In this document: piece by piece, positions 43,571-55,054 of the stretch
Layout: every line of letters begins with the position of its first letter
Position numbering within the stretch: position 1 is the stretch's first letter
Assembly (NCBI GenBank): GCA_032718475.1
Contig: JAUCBJ010006625.1
Location: 41,304-105,303 of the forward strand
Direction: 5' to 3'
DNA: 64,000 nt
DNA from: Nemertoderma westbladi
Lineage: Eukaryota; Xenacoelomorpha; Nemertodermatida; Nemertodermatidae
Translations under genes and position numbers: made by a program
The notes under the pieces: model-generated
Told to the model about the DNA's origin: nothing
The model's input: the letters and a program-made list of their open reading frames with translations, nothing else
Database searches by the model: none

Positions 43571-44520
43571 TGCAGTTGTTGTAGAAAATGTACCAAATTA
43601 GAGGCTGCGATCCACATAAGTGTCTATCATTTCATATTTCGAAATTTGATATAACTGTATATTCCATATACGGTCGTTTCGCAATGTTAGAATTTTGGGT
43701 GAAAACCACACACAGAGATCACTAGACATCAAATAAGACTTTCTGAATTGGATTCAACATAATGTTATATAATAAACAAATTCGGCTTCTCAAGAGTTTA
43801 TAATCCTTTAACACGTTGGCAACCTGCCAATATATTTCGACATAGAGTTGTGGCATTGTTTTCTTGAGTGCTGGTGATGCACTCACTCACTGTAAGAAGC
43901 ACAGCGATATAGGTATGTATCTACTGTCATACAAAGTTGATTTATTTAATCATCAACTTTGAAAGGTTGCAAATATTAATCAAGACGGACATTGGATTTG
44001 ACAGGTAATTAATATGCCTCTAACTACCAATGCAATGCTTAAATTTGTGCCACCGTTCCCTATTTCAATATCAGTTATTAATGATTTAATTTTCAGGTAG
44101 GTGAGCTTTGGCGTTGTTGTTATATTTGCGTTATTCTTTAGGACATCTTGACAGTTTTGACTACCATACGTCCGACATACAGTCTGGAAGAGCTGAGCGT
44201 ACCAAATTGTATGTGTGGTGATGGCAATCATATAGGCCTACTGAGTAAAAAGGACAGGTCCAATAGAATATGGTAAAAAAAAGACAATTAAAATGCAGTG
44301 AGAATTAAATTAAAATTAAATTACACAAATAATGATGTGCCTGAAATATCTTGGAATCTCGAAATAAAGGATATCTAGGAGATGCCATTATTCAGGATAT
44401 ACTAAATCCACTGTATAACATATATACAGCAGTAGCACCCTTGAGTTGTTACCAACACGTCTTACTGAATGTCTGAATTATTATTTGCTTTAATTTTGAT
44501 ATGTTGTATATTACAAATAC
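43571..44520. other. No recognisable feature
   Basis: A minus-strand frame at 44231-43980 (83 codons) is open but unlike any family I know. Otherwise AT-rich. Confidence 0.45.
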
Positions 44521-44521
44521 A

Positions 44522-44552
<31 letters not shown>

Positions 44553-45393
44553 ATAGACACCCTCTCTAAAATCTACAAAACAACTGACGTGGCCTGATGC
44601 CGGCCGAAACACAATTGCGTTTAATTTTATTGTGATTTTGTGTCACTCTGTGCTGGTATTGCTCGATTTTTTCTTGCGGCTGATGGTTTTTTACTGTTTA
44701 TTCATCCATCGTCCCATTCAGTAATTAACATCTATCACCGCCGAAAAAGTTTTTTGTTTGAGAAGCAGTTTGAGAACTCTATGCATTTTTTACTTATTCC
44801 ATTAAATTCAGAACCCTCTCACAATCAATTGATATATTTGATGGGTTTTAAAATTTTGCACCCGTTCCGGAAAATCCAAGTTTGAGAAGTCAAGTTAAAT
44901 AATCATTTATTCCATTGAATTCAGAACCCCCCCCCCATAAACCTCTAAAATGTGAGAAATAACTTGTCACAATCAATTGAACTATTGAATGGATTTTCAA
45001 CATTTCGTGCTGGCACCAAATTTTGCACACAGCAACGAAAAATAAAGTTTGATATGCCTGGTGCAACTCGTAAATATTCCATCGAAACGAGAACCCAAAA
45101 AACCTCTATTGCGGAAAAAACAGATTCAAACAATCAATTTACAAAATTTACATATTTCAAAATTTGGTGCTGGCACCAAAATTTGGCACCAGCTGAAAAT
45201 TTCTAGCTTATTTTATATAAATTTCATCTAATTGTAAACACCAAAAAAACCAGGTGTAAATCAAATATACATATCATATTTCATGAAATGTAATTTTCAA
45301 AGTCTTAAAAAAATGCCAAAAGTAGGGTTAAAAATGGTGCTATAACTCGAAAACTTCCCAATATTTTTAGAAACCGTTTTCACTATTAGGAAG
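44522..45393. mobile_element. Second, truncated copy of the piggyBac-like element
   Basis: After a G25 run (44522-44546), GTCATATAGACACCCTCTCT matches the left part of 23372-24969. Later TGGTGCTGGCACCAAAATTT (45166-45185) and AAAAATGGTGCTATAACTCG (45331-45350) match its repeat and right part. Homology stops at 45393 (ATTAGGAAG), where different DNA joins; the right end is missing and the left end is not clear. Confidence 0.75.
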
Positions 45394-46260
45394 TTTTGCT
45401 GTTCTCCACACGGACGAGGAAATTTTTAATTAAGAAGCTCTTAGCTTCTTTCTTGACTCCATTTTTCCTATGATTTTTGGATATAAAGAAGAACGTGTTC
45501 TGGAGGAAGTTAGCTACCTGATTGGCTTGAGCTACAATAACTACTACAATACTACAATAATATACTATGGTAATTTTCGTGTTATGGGGCTATTTTTCGA
45601 AATAAAAAAAGACACTTTAATAATTTTTTTTCGTAACATTTTTTCTACTTCCTAGGGTTGAGCTGCGTCGATTGATATAACTTTCATTGACGGACGAGCT
45701 ATAGCTTCGGAGGAGTTCACCCGATATACATAGATAGATAATGAATACTTTTACAGTAAATCTTATTGAAAGGTTGTAATAATTATAAAATAATTATGTG
45801 CCACCTCCTTCTGTTCGTACTCTTAGAGAATACAATAAAGGTCATTTATGTGATATACTATACAGTACATTATTGATGTATATACATTATTGATGTATAT
45901 ACATTATTGATGTATATACATTATTGATGTATATACATTATCGATGTATATACATTATTGATGTATATACATTATTGATGTATATACATTATTGATGTAT
46001 ATACATTATTGATGTATATACATTATTGATGTATATACATTATCGATGTATATACATTATTGATGTATATACATTATTGATTTATATACATTATTGATGT
46101 ATATACATTATTGATGTATACACATTATTGATGTATATACATTATTGATGTATATACATTTTTTGATTGTATCTTGAACGAAGAAGTGGACAATTGAACA
46201 TGAAGCCTGAAGCCTGAACCTAGAGAGCTTCTTTCGCGGTGCGCATGCACCGCCAGCTAG
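45394..46260 (+). mobile_element. Helitron-like non-autonomous element (3' end supported)
   Basis: The right end has the hairpin GCGGTGC-GCAT-GCACCGC (46236-46253) followed by CAG and CTAG (46257-46260), then T: the CTRR end with a hairpin just before it is the Helitron signature, and the next base T fits insertion between A and T. The 5' TC end is not fixed; homology to the piggyBac-like copy breaks at 45393. A 17-bp minisatellite fills 45867-46160. No Rep/helicase gene. Confidence 0.6.
45867..46160 (+). repeat. 17-bp minisatellite, about 17 units
   Basis: Units ACATTATTGATGTATAT, with rare variants (TATCGATG, TTTATATAC). Confidence 0.95.
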
Positions 46261-46744
46261 TATGTAAGTTATCCTCTCACACGGATAACATGGAAAACGA
46301 TATCATGGAGATTAACCAGGGCAATTCGATCCCTTATTAAACAGGGCAAGCAATACAAGATTAATCAAGGCAATACAATCATTGCCAAACTTCAATGTAA
46401 CACAATCAATTACTTAAATTATAATATTTAAATAAGCTGTAATTGTGGGTAATGATTGGATGCGTGCAAATATTTCTCATGGGTGAAGTTTAAAATTGAT
46501 CGTATTGGATTTCATCTAAATAGAGCTACTGTATGACCTCTTCAGTAATACAGGGGAAATGAGGGCAGATAAAAAAAAAAGGCAAGATGGGTTCAATGCT
46601 AGAGAATAATAATAATAGGAATGATATAATTATTGTATTATATGTTTTAACATCCATAGATTGCATAAATTATTAAGTAATTTAAACAGAAGTTAGGATG
46701 ATCCAACTCTATAGCAGCAAATGGTATGATATAATTATAATTAA
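46261..46744. other. No recognisable feature
   Basis: AT-rich; a short inverted pair TTATCC/GGATAA near 46268-46288. No gene. Confidence 0.45.
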
Positions 46745-46965
46745 TATAATATTATTATTATTATTATTATTATTATCGTACATATTGATTAAAACACAAT
46801 AGTACAGACAGATTAATATATGTATGTATGTATGTATGTATGAAAAAAAAAGAAGGAAAAAGATGAAGCAAAAATTAAGAGCACAAAAGAGGCCTAGATA
46901 TATAAATGTATGTACAGAATAAGCATTAAACGTACCTAGTGAACAAGTCAACAGACAATATAATA

Positions 46966-49900
46966 TTAGAACGTTGCAACGTAATTGCGCATATATACTA
47001 ATTCATCGTAGCTGAAACCGGGAACCGTTAATTCATTAATGATTGCTAATGATAACTCGTTACAAATTAACGGACGCCATTCCTGTTCATCCGGAATTTC
47101 AACGTACGATAAACGGCCTGCTAACATTGGTGTTATACAATTTAGGTCTGAAATATTACATTCGTTACCTATTCGTCTCAAATTCCTACCTGAAATTGAC
47201 CGACAATCAAACATGGTTAAATTAGCTAATAATCTTACACATAACCGATCGCAATTCAGCACTGTGTCTTTAAATTTAATAAACCGTTTACGAAGCATAC
47301 TGTAAGGGTGTGGAAAATTAACTAAATGTTGCACAATAAACCTATGGCTATTATAAGGCAAAGCCCAAACCCATCTGACATTGTTATTCCACGCTGTAAG
47401 AACTCTTCTACAAATATCTGACGATAAATCCCATATTGGGCTACCGTAAAAACTTGTGCAGTATAATTTCTGTATTTTAGTAATGCAACTGGGTACTGCG
47501 AATCGAAATTCATTTCTTAGATTATCCAATTTCCCAATAAATGCGCCGCGTTTGCGGTCTATGTCGGTGTCGGTTGTACCTTTGAAATTTATAACATTCC
47601 CCAGATGCATTGCCTCTTTAACCCAAGGAAGTACATTATTGTTTGCCATGATATTACACAATGGTTGTTTCCATGAAAAATTAAATGGAATACATTTTGA
47701 TTTCGATTTCTTTGGGTTTGGGTCCGTACTGAGCCGCAAATTATACTTACTACAGAATTCTAAACAAATATTTACCATGAACTGTAAACCTACTACAGAT
47801 GGGCACAATAACAATATGTCGTCTGCATATGTAAGCGCACCGAAATAATGTATACCAATGTGACACCCAACGTTAGATGCTTTTAACTTATGAATAAGTA
47901 AGTTCAGAATGATACAAAAAAAGGTAGGTGAGGCTACAGACCCCTGTCTAACTCCATTCGAAACATTAAAAGCAGCAGACGAAACGTTATTCCACCTGAC
48001 GGTACATGATTGGTTAACGTATATCCATAGTAAACACCTTACAAACAAGGGCGATAAGCCCTTCTTAATAAGTTCGAGAAACAGTTTTCCCCACTCAACA
48101 AGATCAAAGGCCTTGGTTAGATCTAGTAGGCAACCGTATACAGGTGTAGAGTTTCTAGAATAATACTGAACCACTTCCAAGGCTGTCCAAGAACACATCA
48201 CTGTGCCAGAAAGCGGCCGAAAACCGAACTGGAGATCATCAAACTTTAACTTGTCTCCTTGACTCAATAAAAGAACCCATTCAAACACCTTAATTATAAG
48301 AGACGAGATAGCGATTGCTCTATAATAACTTATTCTTTACTAAAGGCATAAAACCAACAGTGAGTAAACATTTGATACAAATCCATGTACTAAATAGTTA
48401 TTAAATAAATCAGCCAAATGTTTCTCGAAAAGATATCCACAATTTATTAAGACACCTGAGTCGAATGAACGGTCGACATCTGCCTTACAATCTCGAAGTC
48501 TACGCAAGGCTTCGTGTACCAACACCGTAGTTACCTTACTCTCCTCTACATCGGCAGTTCGTAGAACACTACAAATTTCATTTTCGACTTGAGGTAAATC
48601 GGAATTGTAATCCTGGTTGTATAAAGTGGCGTAGATTTCTGAAAACTTGTTGGCTATATCTTCATTGTCTGTAAGACCATCAATTGACGAACTAACTGTG
48701 TAAATCGAGCCCCTAAGTTTCTTGATTTCAGTAAAGATATCAATATTATTCGATGTAGCAGCCACTAGTAGCTTTTCTCGTCTAACTTGGTCAACAGACT
48801 TCTTTAATCTGCGAACTGCGAAATGATATTGCGACCGTGAGATTCTACGGAGTTGGAAAAGTTGGCTTTGCGAGCCATTTGGTTTACCTGCAGCCAACCA
48901 CAGTTGGTGCCAGAAAACTGCTTCCTTCTGAAAAGGCTTCACCTTCTCATTCCACCCCGGAACACAACCTTCTTTGACATTCTCGTTAGCGCTACTATTG
49001 GTAGCAGGTAAACATTCTGCTGCCTGTTCGAGTGCATCTAATAAATCTAACGTGTATTTCTCGATTAAAATACGGTGTGTGGGTTCGTCACAGAATATGT
49101 TACCACACTCTGAGCAATTACTATCACAATTAACTTCTTCTAGAATACTATTTAGTTTGTGAGTAAAGTCGCTGCGTTGCTTAGCAGATGCCCTCGAGAA
49201 CGAATGCCGGACAGGCTTTGGTGACAGACCAGTACTTTTTCCTATGTTGTTAACCGAAAATTTCACATATATAGGACAATGTTGAGACAAGTTCATACCT
49301 GTGTGTATCACATCTGCCTCCACACATCTAATTGAAAAATTATATGAGCTAAAGAAATGATCTATAGTCGATGTATAAAAATTATTTAAATTGTTGCAAC
49401 TAAACGTATTAATTACTAACGAAAATTTCCCACATGGTCATTAGTTCTAGTTCATCGAGACAGTTACTGATCTCGCGTACATGAGCTGAGTTGCGAGAAA
49501 AATCACAATTTATATCACCCACCCATAATATATCATTGCACGCAGCACTTGAAATAACCACCTTACTTTCACCAATCAGAGACAATAAATCATCATTTAC
49601 AGTATTAACTATTCTATTATCAACCGGAAAATATGTGTTCATTATTAGAAGTGGTGAACCTGGAAAATTAACTTTGATCGCTTGTAATCTATCATTATTA
49701 CTATGTACATACGATATATACCTAGTTAAATTACGTTTCCATATTATACATATGCCTCCACTGGGCCTGCCGCCTCTCGCATTCTCACTTAAATATTTGG
49801 CAGGAATAAAATAGTTATCATGGTTTGGAAAATGTTTCTTAAATAAATAACTGCTGCCACTTAGCAAAAAATGTTCTTGTATGCATACAATGTCTGCCCC

Positions 49901-50038
49901 TGCCAAAAGCACTTTAATAAACTCAATTTTGCCTAAATCAAAACCCGTAGAATTATATGATACTACAGTAACTGGATGGGAAGTGATGTTACTATTTGGT
50001 CTAGTAGACTCGTTGTTGGAGTTTGTATCAATTGCCAT
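46966..50038 (-). pseudogene. LINE ORF2: endonuclease and reverse transcriptase
   Basis: Endonuclease (50038-49409): YNSTGFDLGKIEF, IVCIQEHFLL, GRPSGGICIIWKR, NTYFP and WVGDINCDFSRN, an APE-type nuclease that nicks the target. A one-base shift near 49425 moves the frame; the domain continues with TIDHFFSSYNFSIRC, then NLSQHCPIYV. The linker (49323-48340) has a Cys/His cluster (CDSNCSECGNIFCDEPTH). Two adjacent stops near 48335 break it before YYRAIAISSLIIKVFEWVL. RT: GCLLDLTKAFDLVEW, GVRQGSVASPTFF and the catalytic YADDILLL, then a long C-terminal part to 46966. Otherwise well preserved. Confidence 0.85.
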
Positions 50039-50136
50039 AATTTAGATATATATAGCTATACCCGATGATTCACCTGACCCTGACCATCCATTCTCTGGCT
50101 TCTATAAACCCACTCCCGCACGCAGACACTGGTGGG

Positions 50137-51444
50137 CTAAGTGGAAGGGACTAGGGCCTTCGCTAGATCTCGAGAGTTTAGGGAGACTCGATAGCTCGCC
50201 ATCCTCGCTTCTTCGTGGGATTTGCGCACGACGTTGCCGGCCGTAACCTCAATGTTGAAGGTTTTCAGATTCTCCACAATATCCTCCACGGTAGTGTTCT
50301 TCTCAAGTTGAAATACGAATATATCGCATGGGGCCGCTTTCAGCTTACTAGTTGTAGTGCCAGCACCAGTGCCGGTACCGGTACCACCTGTTCCAACAAC
50401 ATACTTCAGAGGTGGGCGTTGTTCCCAACCCCTGTTGGGATTCTTTCCCATAGACTGTGTTTGACCAGGCTCCCATCGACGATAACTGACACCTTGTAAC
50501 CCATCATTATTATTATTCCGCGCAATCTCGATCTCGGTAGTATCCTCGTTGGTTCGTGGTCTTTTCGTACTGCCAGTACGCGTGGGCGTTTCAATAAACC
50601 TGCGGTTCCCCCGTCGTTGATACCCCATTCGATCAGGGGTTCCAGCAGGTGATATGCCTATGTGATTTACACTAACTGTGGATGATCGTGTGGGATTGGG
50701 TGGCTCCCCCTGCCCCAAACTCGGCCAATGACCTGTCCTACCGGTGGCATGTTCACGCAATGGCGCCACGCCGAACGAGTCTGACCCTCTTTGGATAGGC
50801 CCATCGGCCACTTGTTTATTCTGCAACGCTCTATTAATTTCGAGCATCAACTTAGATTCGAGAGATTTCGTATGTTCCATAAACTGTGCTTGAAGCGACG
50901 TTAATTTATCTGTAATTAGCGAGAATTGAGAGGAGCTTTCGGCTTCCATAACTTCATCTTTTGAAACTAGCACCGGTATAGATAACGCATCTAACGCTGT
51001 GACTACGATTGTGGGCAATTTACCTGCTGCATCATATTCAGAAAGTTTCTCATATATGTCTTGTAGATTCGCGAATACGGCTGGTCTCTCTTTTGTGTCC
51101 CGTCTACTATGCACCTCCACCCCAATATTGTTGAAAAGCAGAGACTTTGCTTCCAATATCTCTTCTGGCGTATAACGTTTTAAACAGACTTCGGTTGTTA
51201 CCTCGAAGGTACACGTAGACAGCCCCTGAAGTAACACGCACAACACTGGGTTGACAATGATCGTGCCGTTTCCAGTTCTCCCGCCTGAGCCGGGTTGGGC
51301 AGTAGTTGACCTACCGGTAGCCTCGCCTTCAGCACCCCTGCCACTAGTTGGTCTCTCATCCTCCCGTTCCCGCAGTACATCATACGGGTTAGCTGTCATT
51401 ATCCCGTTTCCCGATAGACTTCTCCGGGACATTGACGTCATTCG
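50137..51444 (-). CDS. LINE ORF1 protein
   Basis: ATG at 51444 (a second one nine bases later). About 435 residues: a Gly/Arg-rich N-terminus, a central Gln/Pro-rich, low-complexity part, and a C-terminal block CDIFVFQLEKNTTVEDIV that looks like an RRM-type fold, as in other LINE ORF1s that bind the element RNA. It stops at TAG (50139-50137), but the frame goes on with PTSVCVREWVYRSQR, typical for the end of this domain, and the stop is one base from TGG; a W-to-stop change is likely. Confidence 0.7.
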   Translation of the reverse strand, partial: RMTSMSRRSLSGNGIMTANPYDVLREREDERPTSGRGAEGEATGRSTTAQPGSGGRTGNGTIIVNPVLCVLLQGLSTCTFEVTTEVCLKRYTPEEILEAKSLLFNNIGVEVHSRRDTKERPAVFANLQDIYEKLSEYDAAGKLPTIVVTALDALSIPVLVSKDEVMEAESSSQFSLITDKLTSLQAQFMEHTKSLESKLMLEINRALQNKQVADGPIQRGSDSFGVAPLREHATGRTGHWPSLGQGEPPNPTRSSTVSVNHIGISPAGTPDRMGYQRRGNRRFIETPTRTGSTKRPRTNEDTTEIEIARNNNNDGLQGVSYRRWEPGQTQSMGKNPNRGWEQRPPLKYVVGTGGTGTGTGAGTTTSKLKAAPCDIFVFQLEKNTTVEDIVENLKTFNIEVTAGNVVRKSHEEARMASYRVSLNSRDLAKALVPST

Positions 51445-51470
51445 TCGCCAATACAGCAATATTCCAAATT

Positions 51471-51986
51471 AACACTTAATTCACACTCTGGTAGTTTGAC
51501 AGTTTCGGTAGGTAAGTAGGGCAGTAGGGTACAGCAGCACAGTCAGCACAGCAGTACCGTGTATTATGGTTAATAGTTAATCATCAACATATAATTTCTC
51601 ATTGTTTTATAAACATTATGTTATATAATAAACAGTGTAGGTAACATAGGTAACATCAAAGAATTTGATGTCTGCTACAATAAAAGCTGTTAAGGGGCTG
51701 CCGAAGAGCCACACAGACAAACCAAAGCAAAGATTAATACTAACTGCTAATTATATATTGATATATAATATAATATAATTGACGTAATATAATATAATAG
51801 ATACTTTATAATCTAATATCAAAACTCAATTGAGCAGAAACTAATATCATTCAATATGCACCAATGATATTGAGATGGAATGACCGGTGGTGGATAATAG
51901 AGTTAAAAACGCAAATTTAAAATTTGAAAAATGATGTGATACAAAATATAATTGGTAAACAGAGTCATCAAGTACAATGGAATGTA
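51471..51986. other. LINE 5' flank, nothing recognised
   Basis: Part may be the 5' UTR of the LINE; the exact 5' end is not visible. AT-rich with TATAATATAATA runs near 51765-51800. Confidence 0.45.
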
Positions 51987-51994
51987 ATCCTTAT

Positions 51995-53084
51995 TGGCGC
52001 AGTGGCGGTACGGCTAATGTCGCGTTACGGTAAGTGTTACGGTTAATTTTCAAAGTAGCCGTAACGCGACTTTGAAAGTCGATTTGAAAATGGTCTAGGT
52101 AGCGAGCCAGGCGTTAGTTAACAACATCGATATAAAGTAGTGGAATATGTTCCACAAAACCATTCAGTTTCTTTGGTTGCTATTATTGACTCCAAATCTA
52201 TTCGCCCGCGACCTGATTGATCAATATGATGCATTTCGAACAAATCGCTAACTCAACTTTGTTACTGAGAATTATTTACTCGGTCCTGCATTCAATTCAT
52301 TTACCTGGCGACTATCCAATCAGAAGAGCCGTCATGTGGTCACGAGAGCCACGTGTCACGGGTTTCACCACAAAATATGCACGAACTCACAGCCTTTCCA
52401 CACACTATCAACCGATTGTATTTGCCGATTTTGCCTTCTTCCCTGCCCAGACCGTTACCACGCCTTCTCTTGCGCCCAATGCCCCACAATGGCTGATCTT
52501 GCAACAAAACTCTAACATGCTAGCCCGCTCAGGCCACACCATAAGTAGTATATTGTCCCACTCGTGCTCCTAAGTAATCAATTAATACCAATGGTGATGG
52601 GTAATAATTGCAATTCAATTATATTAATGTGCTAATAAATATATAATTAATATAATTGGTTACCTCGTTGGAGGTGTAAAGTGAAAAAAAAATTATTGAC
52701 TGTAATCGGTATCTGTGCTTGAGGCTGTGATTAAGAATACCATAGAATACAATATTATATTGAATGTGAGGTTGTCGAAGAACAAACAGTCTATGAAAGA
52801 TGGTAAAATTCCCCCTCCCCCCCCGGATACTCCCATGCTGTAAAACATTATTACATTACATTTTTCGGACCTCATCTGTACGTAGACACCATAGAATAAT
52901 ATTGATAATGATTCCAAAGAAATAATTGCAAATAATAAAACCAAGACAATAGATTAGCCGTAACGCGACAATTAGCCATAACGCGACTTTTAGAGTAGCC
53001 GTATCGCGACTTTGAAAGTCGCGTTACGGCTAATCTCCCAAAAAATTAGCCATAACGCGACATTAGCCGTAACGCGACGACACC
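51995..53084. mobile_element. 1.09-kb non-autonomous DNA transposon with 8-bp TSD
   Basis: Perfect 8-bp duplication ATCCTTAT at 51987-51994 and 53085-53092. The 35-bp terminal inverted repeats share TACGGCTAATGTCGCGTTA. Extra copies of the motif TTAGCCGTAACGCGAC occur near both ends in both orientations (52060-52085; 52953-53075), including the inverted pair around 53009-53037. An 8-bp TSD points to hAT or another 8-bp family. The interior has no transposase; an open frame at 52217-52573 is unremarkable. Confidence 0.85.
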
Positions 53085-53092
53085 ATCCTTAT

Positions 53093-54611
53093 CACAGTAG
53101 TAATCAAGGTGGTTATAGAAAAGCTGAAAACTCTTTTTTTTGTACTAAAATTGATATTCATCTTGTATTATCAACTTTCCCATGAATATAGTTCCCCAAA
53201 CGCTACAAAAATAATAAAATAAAATATAAGGCCTACAAATCAAGAATTGGTTGTAGGGTAGAAAATGGTCCCATTGAGACTATGATAATATGTGATTTCA
53301 ACTCGAACTTCTTTATTTTTCGTTTACATTCTGTACAAATAATTGATGTGATACCTGACCGATAGAAAACAAAAACAACACTTGAAACACAAATATTAAC
53401 AGATATTATATATTAACTTCGAAGTACTGTAGATTACTCTGTGAAGTAACAAAAAAACTTTTCTCCCTGATGGTAAAAATTATGATAAATGGGTATTATT
53501 CATAGCGAATGTTTGTGGTTACTCTGTGTGTCGGCTGTCGACTGATAGCTGTCGACTGTAGTTGTCGGCTGATAGCTATCTGCTAATGATTTCGGCTTGA
53601 TGTTTACACCCAAAGTCGCAAAATTGTATTTAATTATGCCCTAAGGTTAGGGACACATGGGAATTTTAATTAGGGTTTGGGCCGCCAATAAAACTGCGAA
53701 AGCTGCGAAATTGTCATCTAAAGTTCCCTCTTGGTTTAATGTCCCACGGAATCTGCCCTATTCCTACAAATTGTAAGTAAATATTTATGACCTAGTCTGG
53801 TGACTGGTATAAACTGATTTCAAGCACTATAGGATAAAACTAAATGATCGGGAAATTACTGCTGGTATCATAGTCATATCAAATAATTATATCACAGCAT
53901 GATATTCAAAGGTGTAACTACAATACAATGCAGAAGAAGCAACGGTTATTATTGATAATGGGAATTGGTTACATAATAATTCACCCGGTTATTATATCCC
54001 ATATTAATTCCCCATGGGGGAGACTAATGAGGATATGCTATGAATCTGTCCTTAATTAAAACAAATTAGATATTTTACCTATTAAGTTAATATTTTTTTG
54101 GCTTTCTCATTGAATAAAGGAAGTTTAACTTAACGACCAAGCAAATAATATTATTATACATGGAGAGTCATGATGGTATCAACATTAGTAATTCCCTCGT
54201 CAGTCCCTAACTACTGGTAATTAGCACATACTAGTTTAGCTGCATATAGATTCAGCACAATCATAGGTTTTGACTATTTTGGGTCAATTTTAGGCGTGCG
54301 GACAATATAATTATGCACGGAGTCGTATATTAATTGGTTTCTGTAATCCATGCAGTCCTTACAAAGATTTAGAACTGTCAGGAACCACAAAAGAAAAACA
54401 ATTTCAATGTGGAGAATGCCTTTTAAACAACACCTTTGGAATTTGTATCTTAAAGCTAGTGATGTTGAACAATATGGATGGAGCACGTAATAGGGTAGCA
54501 TGAACGATTAGTTAGTTCCAATTTAAGCTTCATGCGAATTTAGTTCCAATGTTTTAGTGTGGGGCGAGCTACGTAGTTGGCGAAGAATCTGTTTAATGCC
54601 ACTAATTATTA
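53093..54611. other. No recognisable gene
   Basis: AT-rich; short imperfect repeats of GTCGACTGATAGCT near 53525-53580. No coding signal. Confidence 0.5.
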
Positions 54612-54631
54612 GGGGGGGGGGGGGGGGGGGG
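54612..54631. repeat. G20 homopolymer
   Basis: Uninterrupted run of 20 G. Confidence 0.85.
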
Positions 54632-54654
54632 TTGGGTAAATAATAATTGTAAAT

Positions 54655-54795
54655 AACTAACCCAAACAACGCCCAAACCCTCTAACCCAAACAATGCCCA
54701 AACCTCATAACCCAAACAATGCCCAAACCCTCTAACCCAAACAATGCCCAACCTCCTAACCCAAACAATGCCCAACCTCCTAACCCAAACAACTG
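54655..54795 (+). repeat. 25-bp tandem repeat
   Basis: Six imperfect copies of a unit containing TAACCCAAACAATGCCCAA, with CCTC spacers. Confidence 0.9.
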
Positions 54796-55054
54796 CTCTT
54801 CTATTTGGTGTGAAAATGGCAAAATGTGCATGACTTGAGTATATACTACTACAGACTCAGTCAGTCATTATCAGTATATACAGATATGTTTCAAAATGTG
54901 TAATTATATTTTTAATTCATTAATAATAATTCGTTTTAAAAAATGACAGAAGGGTTTTACAATTATTTACAATGATTGTTGACCCTGACCCACCCCCAAA
55001 TAGTGGCAATACGAAAAGGCTTCGCTTACTAAGTGGCTAGCCCCACGATTGAAA

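Larger units (their letters stand above)
46745..51470 (-). mobile_element. Nearly full-length two-ORF LINE, minus strand
   Basis: Order on the minus strand: ORF1 (51444-50139), a gap of about 100 bases, ORF2 with endonuclease then RT (50038-46966), a 3' UTR and a tail of AAT/TAA repeats (plus strand ATT repeats at 46750-46776). The tail type recalls I-like or related LINEs; no RNase H is visible. ORF2 has one clear frameshift and one double stop; ORF1 ends at a probable nonsense codon. Confidence 0.85.
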
